From a virus, in IMG/VR virus record IMGVR_UViG_3300032182_000686, positions 1-33,999 of that record: a stretch of DNA of 33,999 nt; one strand, 5' to 3'. Shown here piece after piece: positions 7,701 through 15,787 of this stretch. Below the pieces are notes generated by a model that worked only from the letters and a program-made list of their open reading frames with translations, made no database searches and was not told where the DNA came from. Positions within the stretch are counted from its first letter, which is position 1, and each line of letters opens with the position of its first letter. The translations under genes and the position numbers were made by a program.

Positions 7701-10700
7701 TTAGGTGAAAATAAATTATACATTAATCAAACAGGTGGATCAACTGTAAGAATAAATGGACTTTTACTATCAGTAGGAGGAAGCGGTGGAACTTCTTTAG
7801 GTATAGGTGGAAATGGTGGAACAAAAATAAGAATATTTAATAATTTACTTACTTTAGGGACAATAGGAACTGGATGTGAAGTTTTCCCCAACGTAATTGG
7901 AAGTTTAGAAAGAATAGACTTAAGATATCCAGGATTTAACTACATTGGAATTCCAAAAATATTCGTTACTGGGGGAAATGGATCTGGTGCATTAGTTGAA
8001 CCGATAATGGAATCATTTAAATATGAAATTCCATTCCAACCTTTAGAAAATATAATGGATATTGATAATGATATTATTGGTTTCTCTACATTTCATAATT
8101 TTCAAAGGTTTGAGGAGATTATATACATTAGTGGGACGACTAATCCAATACCGGGATTGCAGGACAAGAGTAGATATATTATATCAGTAGTTGACGCTAG
8201 TAATATAAAATTACATAAATCAAGAGAAGACGCTAGTGTTGGAATAAACACTGTAGATATCACTGGTTATGGTAGTGGAATCCATTTTATAAGATCTGCA
8301 TTCAATAAATCAAAAATTGGTAGTATACGGATCATTTCTCCCGGAGAAGGATATCAAAATAAAAAAGTATCAACAATACGAGAAAATGTTAATCAAATAA
8401 CAAACGTTATAACAATAAAAAATCATGGATTTTCTAGTGGTGAATTGATTCAACATTATGCAGAAGAATTGAGAGATTTTGATGAAAATGGTAATCCAAC
8501 TAGTAAAGATCAACCCATTCCAGTTACAATAGGAGGAGTTCAAGAAAACACTTCTTATTATGTAACAAAAATTGACGACAATAATATAAAATTATCAGAA
8601 ATTTATACAGACCAAGTTGAATTTGAAGCACCTAAAGATTTCCTATTTCAAACAAAACAATATGTTAATATTACTGGAATAGGTAGTGGAAGATTATTTT
8701 TTAACTATGAACCCATTAATGTAAAAATAGAAGGTCTTGTTGGTGTATCAACGTTTGGAAGTACTGATTTAAATGCAAAATTTATTCCAATTTTTAGAGG
8801 AAAAATAGAATCTTTATTTTTAGCGAATGGAGGAAGTGGTTATGGTTCTCTCGATGTATTAAATTATTCAAAACAACCAAATGTTAATGTAAAAAAAGGT
8901 TCTAATGCTTCAGCAATACCAATCATTAGTAATGGTGGAATTGCTGAAGTATTAATGACAAATTTTGGTGTTAACTATACATCAACACCAGATATAGTTG
9001 TAAGAGGTGATGGTATTGGTGCGGAGTTAATTCCAATTTTAGAAGATGAAAAAATAAAACAAATTGAAGTTCTTTATTCTGGATCTGGTTATAAACCAGA
9101 AACTACCACTATTGATATCATAGAACGTGGAGAGGGTCTTAAAATATCAACAAGTATTAAATCGTGGAATGTTAATCTACTCAAGAGGTATCAATTAACG
9201 GACAGAATTACTGATGATGAAGGATTTGTATATTCTGGATTAAATAATAAATATGGACTTCAATATTCTCACATATATTTACCCAAAAAACTTAGAGAAT
9301 TAGTTTATAACGATTATTTGCAAGGAAATACATTTTTAGACAGTTTATCTGATGAATTGGGAGGTGAAAAACGTCATTCTCCAATTGTCGGTTGGGCATA
9401 TGATGGAAATCCAATATATGGTCCATATGGATATGCAAATGGTCAATCTGGGACAATAAAAGCGTTAACTAGTGGATATAAATTAATTGAATCTCCAGAT
9501 AGAATAGGTGGACCGTCTAGGGCAATATATCCGGATGGATTTTTTGTTGAAGACTATAAGTATGATTCTAGTTTAGGATCAGATCTTGATGAAAACAATG
9601 GAAGATTTTGCAAAACTCCAGAATTTCCAAATGGAACATATGCATATTTTTGCTCCATAGACACTACTCAACCAAGAAATTTAAATACTGGGTTATTTAA
9701 TTCCGCTTTTCCATATGTTATCGGTAATAAGTATAAATCAAAACCAATAGATTTTAACTTTGATGTTTTTTCAAATCAAGATGATATAGATTTAAATAAA
9801 ACAGAATGGTATAGAAATACAACACCATATAATATAAACAACAAAGATTTTAGTGATTACAAATACTTATTGGTTCCAAATAAAGTTAAAACGCCAATTA
9901 GTGAGATTAAATACGCAACATATGGAGAATTAGAAACAGTAGATATTATTGTTTCTGGTGATAACTACAAAGTTGGAGATAGAATTAATTTTGAAAATTC
10001 AGATGTAATTGGGCAAAATGCTACGGCAGAAATTGAAGAAATTAAAGGTAAATCTGTAAGAGACCTATCTATTTCCAGATCTTCTTTTAATAATGTAGAA
10101 TTTGCAAAATACGGTGCAGGAACGGAAGTAGTTGGTTTTGTAGACGAACCTCATGAGTATACCTCAGGAGATATCGTTTCAATATCTACACCTATAGAAA
10201 GAGTTGTATTTAAAGATATAAATTTTTCTATTAATGTTTTGCTGTTAACAGATTTTGTTGATGTTTCTTCCGTTACTGGTTTAACTACTTATTTTTCTGT
10301 TTCTGGAAATTTAAGTAAGACATCTATACGTGAAAATGATATCTATAAAATATTTGATCCGGGATCATCTTCTAATGAATTTGAAGAAGTAAAAGTTTTA
10401 AATATATACCCACAAACTCAAACAATACGTGTATTGAGAGAATATAATTCATATACATCTATTGCTGGATTTTCTACAGGAACTCGTTTATCTGAGAATC
10501 CTAGAAAATTTAGTACCAATTTAGGAATACAAACATATTATAATTATGAAACAAATTTCACTAAACACTTTAATACATCTGAGAGTCTTGGAGTTGGTGA
10601 TTCTTTTGGTCCTGGAATAACAACATCAAATTATTTTGTATATCCAAAATCTGTTGGAGTTACTTCTATAACAATACCAACAAGATCAATTTACATTCCT

Positions 10701-13700
10701 AATCATGGGTTTGAAACTAATGAGATTCTATCATATACGGGAAGTTCTATTATTGTAAGTCCAGATGGAACTACAGAAAATCAATTTTTTATAGAATCCA
10801 CAGACAAAGTTAGATCTGTTAAATTGTCTGAAGATTTAATAGGAATATCTACAGGGCCAGTTGGGATTGATTCTCTTGGTAATATAGTATCTCTTGAAAA
10901 TGGAAATGATGCATTAGTATATTTTTTAAATAAACCTACTAATACATCATCAAGTTTTAGAACACAGAGACCAAATATATTAACTGCTAAAGTATCACAA
11001 AGTATTGTAACTGTATCAACTTCTTCTACTCATGGGTTAAAGGAAAATGATATTATTAAAATATCAGTTAATCCTACTACAACAAAAACTACAGTGATTG
11101 AATATAATGATGAAGCAAGATTATTAGTGGTAGATCCTAAGAACTTTGTTTCATCTGATGTTGATGTTCAAAATAACACAATTACTATAGAAAATCACAA
11201 ATATAACACAGGAAATAAAATTCTTTATAAATCAAATTCTCCTATTTCTGGTCTAATTGATAATGAATTATATTACATTGTTGCTATAGATAGAAACACT
11301 TTTGCGTTAACCACTTCTTTATTTGAAAGTCAGAAAGAATTCCCACAATTTATTAATTTTGGTTCTTCAGAGGATGGAACAATATATTCCGTTAATCCAG
11401 AAATTGATATAATAGAAGGTCAAACAATATTTTTTGACTTGTCAAGCGAAAGTCTTTCTTTCACGCAAGGATCATCACCACAAAGAATATCGGCATTTAA
11501 ATTTGACATATTTGAAGATATTTCTTTCAATCATGTGTATATATCTTCAGGAGAAACAGATTCTTTTGATGTTTTATTTGAAGGTTCTGTAGGAGATATT
11601 GGAGCAAGTGTAAAATTAAATGTAACAAATAAAACACCTAAAAATTTGTATTATAAGTTAACCCCAATAGATGTTAATGGTATACCCATTGAAAAATTGG
11701 GTATTTTTATAGATTCTGAAGAAATTAATAATAATAGAATAACAGTAAGGAAAAGTAATTATGATGGGGAATATCGAATTTTTGATCCAATTGAAAGAGA
11801 TCCTTTAGTTCCTCCATTTTTATATTCCGAATTTAAATATCAAATTCCTGTTAATCCGGAATCTGAGTCTTATACTTTTGAAAATTCTACGATTCAATAT
11901 TCGACAAAATCAAAAAATACTTTTGGTCCTATATTTAAAGCAGTAATTAAAAATAGGGGCAGATATTTCTACAAATTACCCAAAAAAACTACTATAATAT
12001 CTGCAAACGGAAGTGGTGCTATATTAAGTGCCAACAGTAGATCCATTGGTGAAATAAAAACAGTCAATATTAGAGATATTGGGTTTGACTATCCATCCGA
12101 TTTTACGATTAGACCGATTGCAAAATTACCCACAATTTATAAAGTTGAACCTTTGTATTCTATAGATTTTATTAGAATATTAAACACAGGGACAAATTAT
12201 CTTTCTGCACCTAACATTGCAGTTATTGATAACAAGACAAATGAAAGAATAAACGATATTGTTTTATCATATCAGTTAGGAGACAATTTTGTTTCTATTA
12301 TTCGTAATACTAAAAATCTTTCTAATGTTATTCCTAAATTAATTCCCATTGATAATAGTAATGGAATACCAGTATTATTGAATCAGGGAGATCCTATTAT
12401 ATTGGATGCTAACGATACATCAGATCCTGACGAGGTGATTCTCGCCACTTCAGTATCTGGGTTAGATCTTGACGATCCAGATGTTAATTCGCAATATAAT
12501 TCATTAGTTTCTGCAAGTCCCGTAAACTCTCAGGCATTAATATTTTCTAATATACCAACAGCAAGAATATTTTTAGCGACTGAATATAGTTCCATTGCTG
12601 ATTTCCCATTTAGACTTGGAGATACCATTTTTATTGAGGATGTTATTACAATTGAAGAAACTAATGGTGGGACAAGTAACGGATATAACTCAATTAATAA
12701 TGGATTTGCCTTTTATAAGGTAGTTAGAGTTGATCCAAATATTGGTGGTGCCGGTGGATCTATATGGATAGATTTTAGTGGATATATTGATGATGATGTT
12801 TTGGATCCAGAAGATAGTAATTTTTATAAAGTAGATGAGATTTTATCGGAAGCTGCAAGAGTCATACCAACAAAATTCTTCCCAACATATGAAACTTTCT
12901 TACAAAAAAATAATTTTATATTAGATGAAGAACTTGTAACAGAATTAGGAACGTCAATTGGAACGGTTGAGCAATGGGATGATGCGAATGATTATTTAAA
13001 AATTGCAGAAACAATTACATTTGAAGAAGGCGACACTATAATTGGACAATCCTCAAAAACAAAAGCAATTTTACTAACTAAAATTGAATTTGATGCTGGT
13101 TATGTTGTATCTGATAGTTCTGTGGTTAATAAAGGATGGGACTTTGATACTGGAAAATTGAATAATGACTTGCAAAGAATGCATGATAGTGATTATTATC
13201 AATATTTTTCATACGCATTAAATTCAAAAATTTCAATTACAGAATGGAATGATGATGTTGGAGCATTAAATCATACATCTGGTTATAAGAGATTTGGAAA
13301 TTTGCAGGTAGACTCTTCTGGATTAGATTTTACTGGAATAAGAACAGACCAAAATGCGGGAGTATCTTTTGGACTTAGTGATATAATATCAGAGGTTAGC
13401 ACTAATTGTTACTATGATTTTGATTTAGTTAGAGAAATAACCTTTGGAAATCCAATAAAATCAAATGAGTTAGTTTTTGGATCAGCAATCCTTCAAGATT
13501 ACATCGAATCAATAAGCAATAGGGTATTAAGTATAGATGATATTAGTAAGAATTTTGAAGCTCTTCCTAGAGAAACTAATTTTTCTGTCATCGCAAGAGC
13601 GGATTCTACTGAGATTAGAACAATAAAAAGATTTTTCTATGTGCAAGATAGAAGATTTTTAGATGATAAGCAGACGACTATTTTTGTTACAACACATAAT

Positions 13701-15776
13701 GATGTAAACGTTGTATCAAATGAGTATGGTAGAGTGGAAACAAATTATGATATGGCATTTTATGAGTCTGACATTGTTGGAACTCAGCAAAATCTTTTAT
13801 TTTATCCAACTAACGCTGAGATTAACAACTATTTAATTGATTTTGTTTCATTTGAAATGACTGATGATCCTGCTGATGTTGAAACTTTAGGATTTGGTGA
13901 TGTAGCGTATATATACAATCAAGTTGGTCTTTTACCTGAAGGATCTATTGCAGGCGTAGGGACCACAGCTGTTGGAATAGGCTCAACATTTAGAGCTAGT
14001 AAACTACTAGTTCAAATTGGTGCTGCATCCACATCTTATCGTGAAGTCAATGAAATAACTGTAATGCACGATGATGTTGGTAATGTTAGACTGGTGGAAT
14101 ATGGTGAAATTACTACAAGAACAGAAGAAACTGAAGCATCTCCCGGAATATGCACTTATGGTGCAAGAATGTCAGAAGATGGAAGTAGTCTTGACATTAT
14201 AATGACCCCAAGGGAAGATTTAACTGATGATTATAATATAAAAACAGTTACTATATCTGTAGGAAATAGTTCATTTACAAATACAGATAGTCTTGGATTT
14301 GAAACTGGAGAAGTATCATCATTTACTATTAGTGGAATATCAACAGAAATACCAGAAGTAGTTGATGTAACTCAATACAATACTCAATACAAATGTTCTT
14401 ATATTTTTAACACACTTAGTGGCATTCAAACAACTTCATATGTTCCATATGCATTAGGTGATAGAAATCATGGTGTTTCTGATTGGTATGCTTTTGATGA
14501 TTCTTCGGATGTAACATATTCCGCAATATATCCAAACACAACAATTTATTCAATAGATCCGGATGGATTTGTTGAAGAAGTGGTAACAACATCAACAGAT
14601 CCAGAAAGAGGGACAATTGGAATTCAATCTGGATACAGATATTATGGTTCAAATGCCATTCATTTTATTGAGGAAGGACAGCAAAGCACTATGGCACCTG
14701 TGTCATATGCTTCCACAACATTTGGTCAATTTATCGTAGACAGAGGTGATCCAACGGGAATTACCACATTCTTAATATACTCTCCGTTTGAAGATACGGA
14801 GGTTAGATTATATGATAAAGATCCAGATGGAATTGCTGGAATTGCTTCAACATCTGTCACTATAAGTAAATTTAGTTCTGGTATTCTTACAACATCCGCA
14901 GATACACCTGTAGGAAAATGGGTATTTTTTGACTCGGATCAAGAAGTGATTATAACTTCTCTCGGTGAGGATGGAAGAGACAATACTATTCTTTCTCCCG
15001 CAATCACTGGAATAGGATCAACAAATTATAAATATTACCCACCAAATACGTTTAGTGCTATTAATGTCACTAGAACTGCTTATAATAATTTCCCAACTGG
15101 ATTAAATTCAACTACAGTTTACGATCTAGATCCCGTCGTTGCGATTAGACAAAATGATGGAAGTGGGGATGATATTCTTCAAGGTATATTAGTAGATTAT
15201 ATTTCTGACACTTACTCTTGGGGTAATACTTTATCAGATTTTATTCTTATAGCACCATATGAAGATACAACAGTGAATGTTTCTTATTGGAATGGTTCTT
15301 GGAATTTACTCGAAAGTTTTGACCTTACTGGTGGTCAATTACAAACACCAAAAGTAGCATTTAGAGATGGAACAACCGGAATTGGAGCATGGGGAACTAT
15401 TTTAGATGGAACTGCTTCAAATTTCGCATCAGGTGCAGATCTCTGGAAATTTGAAGGAACTCAACCTTTTGGTTTACTCGTAAATGATTTTGTTGATGAT
15501 GAAGAAGCAATGCTTGGATTCTCAAGTGAATCTAACACAAGACCTCTAAATAAAGAATATAGATCTTCAGAGATTCAAATTATAAATGATAGTCTCAATT
15601 CATATATAAGTGAATTTGGGATTGTCGATATTAAACCAGATGCTGGTATTGGAACTGTTGGTGTTGGAACATTCACAACTACCCAAGAAGGAGCAAATAC
15701 TAAGTTGCAATTTATTCCATCAGCACTAACTGAATATACTATAAGTGGATTCCAATTAAATGTAGGCCGTTTCTAA
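4701..15776 (+). CDS. Giant baseplate protein in the gp7 position, with YHYH domain
   Basis: At 3691 aa this is over three times the size of T4 gp7 (about 1030 aa), whose position between gp6 and gp8 it shares. The N-terminal roughly 400 residues look like the conserved anchoring part: SSIVEYQLPEFVRIEYP, then TQFLPGFEDR and FYSSKGTDNSFKILF (about residues 290-335). The rest is a chain of small beta-rich modules. These include at least nine G-x-x-Y units (I-x-x-I-x-V-x-x-x-G-x-x-Y) and several HGF-x-x-G-D/E units resembling the E1 FCCH-like repeats annotated in other phage tail proteins. There is also a Gly-rich insert (about 970-1060) and a YHYH domain (about 1560-1685). The C-terminal third has two PFEDT/PYEDT repeats. 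It begins one base after the gp6 stop. It is inferred to be a wedge protein elaborated into a peripheral, possibly carbohydrate-binding structure; naming it gp7 is positional. Confidence 0.85.
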   Translation: MKKTSIKTSSIVEYQLPEFVRIEYPLLVEFLKEYYKYAETNFGPNDIISNINDYIKLDSLSNLADVFYLYNEPKKITKIEKNSTTIFEGINLVKITTLTPHNLIDGDTVDIILSPTAPPPGPSQQDIDLGVELDTFNGKSFTVNVFDEVTIFLDNSTSISEKNFIDETGQLFGTVVKNTLDDNTDEILIYSKNGNRKSLPLRYGFIQIDDEIILYKSISENTTKIKIQNVEYDGFTLLECARGFSGVTGFGEDGTDLLNFSSTNAEEHSIRSEVKNLASIYLKKFLQKIKTQFLPGFEDRTLNPDLNESLFIKQSKDFYSSKGTDNSFKILFSVLYGSDVDVIKPRDYLIEPSNAGYKVVKNIVAEAIEGNPEELINKTLFQDDFGFINPARGTVSFVEKIRRDEKDYYVISIDDGYERDINFRGTLFSSFSIHPKTRIIEKVFSGSTTIDVDSTIGFPNSGNLVVNVKNPATNITSTFNIEYKSKTLNQFLECSTIDNIVENILNDLEPESEVFSDAYAYGFSGGVGSDLIRIRVSGVLSDFEQNEKTYLYESGNKIKVRSLGQESKKIRDNKWIFNIPITYQVETVIEKDSALFEYEITFAGEHNFFACDEFYFDQSPELKLFVKSVTTKKSIIVRIESDIPSQIQQLIGDVNPITFRVPKLESYKITKYLSKGLFENYPELNIYNSNVQNVYIGKDQSTYVSSPSLPSYSVPPGAIELNIQDGSVSGSFLFGKKINPLGTSGDDLVESIFFADGTIDYSYFVIFDVDINGVLVSPKEHGFYTGDEIVFRSLDETSPIPDGIYYVKEFKSVGDPYGIKLSSSRSNIVNEKYVSPLVIPPNTVPEITNASCSLQFYDFSNTDLNSTDKLKPQLISPQNLIRKFSDPIQDTVKFNTIPGPVGMFVNGVEILNYKSRSNLFYGEIERIDVTSPGSNYDVINPPIITISDSGGASITFNASNSIPLIYNDIPIKFGVSDGGSVVTYDGDGGEEIIIDGKNLLLGENKLYINQTGGSTVRINGLLLSVGGSGGTSLGIGGNGGTKIRIFNNLLTLGTIGTGCEVFPNVIGSLERIDLRYPGFNYIGIPKIFVTGGNGSGALVEPIMESFKYEIPFQPLENIMDIDNDIIGFSTFHNFQRFEEIIYISGTTNPIPGLQDKSRYIISVVDASNIKLHKSREDASVGINTVDITGYGSGIHFIRSAFNKSKIGSIRIISPGEGYQNKKVSTIRENVNQITNVITIKNHGFSSGELIQHYAEELRDFDENGNPTSKDQPIPVTIGGVQENTSYYVTKIDDNNIKLSEIYTDQVEFEAPKDFLFQTKQYVNITGIGSGRLFFNYEPINVKIEGLVGVSTFGSTDLNAKFIPIFRGKIESLFLANGGSGYGSLDVLNYSKQPNVNVKKGSNASAIPIISNGGIAEVLMTNFGVNYTSTPDIVVRGDGIGAELIPILEDEKIKQIEVLYSGSGYKPETTTIDIIERGEGLKISTSIKSWNVNLLKRYQLTDRITDDEGFVYSGLNNKYGLQYSHIYLPKKLRELVYNDYLQGNTFLDSLSDELGGEKRHSPIVGWAYDGNPIYGPYGYANGQSGTIKALTSGYKLIESPDRIGGPSRAIYPDGFFVEDYKYDSSLGSDLDENNGRFCKTPEFPNGTYAYFCSIDTTQPRNLNTGLFNSAFPYVIGNKYKSKPIDFNFDVFSNQDDIDLNKTEWYRNTTPYNINNKDFSDYKYLLVPNKVKTPISEIKYATYGELETVDIIVSGDNYKVGDRINFENSDVIGQNATAEIEEIKGKSVRDLSISRSSFNNVEFAKYGAGTEVVGFVDEPHEYTSGDIVSISTPIERVVFKDINFSINVLLLTDFVDVSSVTGLTTYFSVSGNLSKTSIRENDIYKIFDPGSSSNEFEEVKVLNIYPQTQTIRVLREYNSYTSIAGFSTGTRLSENPRKFSTNLGIQTYYNYETNFTKHFNTSESLGVGDSFGPGITTSNYFVYPKSVGVTSITIPTRSIYIPNHGFETNEILSYTGSSIIVSPDGTTENQFFIESTDKVRSVKLSEDLIGISTGPVGIDSLGNIVSLENGNDALVYFLNKPTNTSSSFRTQRPNILTAKVSQSIVTVSTSSTHGLKENDIIKISVNPTTTKTTVIEYNDEARLLVVDPKNFVSSDVDVQNNTITIENHKYNTGNKILYKSNSPISGLIDNELYYIVAIDRNTFALTTSLFESQKEFPQFINFGSSEDGTIYSVNPEIDIIEGQTIFFDLSSESLSFTQGSSPQRISAFKFDIFEDISFNHVYISSGETDSFDVLFEGSVGDIGASVKLNVTNKTPKNLYYKLTPIDVNGIPIEKLGIFIDSEEINNNRITVRKSNYDGEYRIFDPIERDPLVPPFLYSEFKYQIPVNPESESYTFENSTIQYSTKSKNTFGPIFKAVIKNRGRYFYKLPKKTTIISANGSGAILSANSRSIGEIKTVNIRDIGFDYPSDFTIRPIAKLPTIYKVEPLYSIDFIRILNTGTNYLSAPNIAVIDNKTNERINDIVLSYQLGDNFVSIIRNTKNLSNVIPKLIPIDNSNGIPVLLNQGDPIILDANDTSDPDEVILATSVSGLDLDDPDVNSQYNSLVSASPVNSQALIFSNIPTARIFLATEYSSIADFPFRLGDTIFIEDVITIEETNGGTSNGYNSINNGFAFYKVVRVDPNIGGAGGSIWIDFSGYIDDDVLDPEDSNFYKVDEILSEAARVIPTKFFPTYETFLQKNNFILDEELVTELGTSIGTVEQWDDANDYLKIAETITFEEGDTIIGQSSKTKAILLTKIEFDAGYVVSDSSVVNKGWDFDTGKLNNDLQRMHDSDYYQYFSYALNSKISITEWNDDVGALNHTSGYKRFGNLQVDSSGLDFTGIRTDQNAGVSFGLSDIISEVSTNCYYDFDLVREITFGNPIKSNELVFGSAILQDYIESISNRVLSIDDISKNFEALPRETNFSVIARADSTEIRTIKRFFYVQDRRFLDDKQTTIFVTTHNDVNVVSNEYGRVETNYDMAFYESDIVGTQQNLLFYPTNAEINNYLIDFVSFEMTDDPADVETLGFGDVAYIYNQVGLLPEGSIAGVGTTAVGIGSTFRASKLLVQIGAASTSYREVNEITVMHDDVGNVRLVEYGEITTRTEETEASPGICTYGARMSEDGSSLDIIMTPREDLTDDYNIKTVTISVGNSSFTNTDSLGFETGEVSSFTISGISTEIPEVVDVTQYNTQYKCSYIFNTLSGIQTTSYVPYALGDRNHGVSDWYAFDDSSDVTYSAIYPNTTIYSIDPDGFVEEVVTTSTDPERGTIGIQSGYRYYGSNAIHFIEEGQQSTMAPVSYASTTFGQFIVDRGDPTGITTFLIYSPFEDTEVRLYDKDPDGIAGIASTSVTISKFSSGILTTSADTPVGKWVFFDSDQEVIITSLGEDGRDNTILSPAITGIGSTNYKYYPPNTFSAINVTRTAYNNFPTGLNSTTVYDLDPVVAIRQNDGSGDDILQGILVDYISDTYSWGNTLSDFILIAPYEDTTVNVSYWNGSWNLLESFDLTGGQLQTPKVAFRDGTTGIGAWGTILDGTASNFASGADLWKFEGTQPFGLLVNDFVDDEEAMLGFSSESNTRPLNKEYRSSEIQIINDSLNSYISEFGIVDIKPDAGIGTVGVGTFTTTQEGANTKLQFIPSALTEYTISGFQLNVGRF
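7467..9120 (+). repeat. Cluster of G-x-x-Y beta modules in the gp7-position giant
   Basis: Six copies of a module with the pattern I-x-x-I-x-(V/I/L)-x-x-x-G-x-x-Y, some followed by a P-x-I-x-(I/V) strand, are visible at about 7467 (VTSPGSNY), 7905 (LRYPGFNY), 8317 (IISPGEGY), 8803 (LANGGSGY), 8940 (MTNFGVNY) and 9054 (LYSGSGY). Further single copies lie near 9930, 12054 and 12163. The copies are diverged at DNA level, so this is a protein-domain repeat rather than a DNA repeat. Confidence 0.75.
9376..9755 (+). other. YHYH domain inside the giant baseplate protein
   Basis: The encoded segment, about residues 1560-1685 of the protein starting at 4701, has the hallmarks of the YHYH domain: GWAYDGNPIYGPYG (from residue 1564), then LDENNGRFCKTPEFPNGTYAYF (its last part from residue 1636), then FPYVIGN (from 1670). 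The domain is known from bacterial proteins of unknown function and from structural proteins of T4-like cyanophages. The classical Y-H-Y-H tetrad itself is not obvious; the flanking GPYG, TPE-x-P-x-GTYAYF and FPY-x-IG blocks drive the call. Confidence 0.8.
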
Positions 15777-15787
15777 AATAAAGATAA

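Noticed and set aside
7621-7890. Gly-rich stretch as a collagen-like or DNA-level tandem repeat
   Set aside because: There is no G-x-y periodicity and the nucleotide units are not identical or evenly spaced. It is better described as a Gly-rich protein repeat.
4701-15776. Possible gene fusion, intein or missed frameshift to explain the 3691-aa length
   Set aside because: No intein splice motifs or homing-endonuclease motifs were recognised, the frame is continuous, and the module types run uniformly throughout and continue in the next gene. A repeat-expanded single gene is the simpler explanation.
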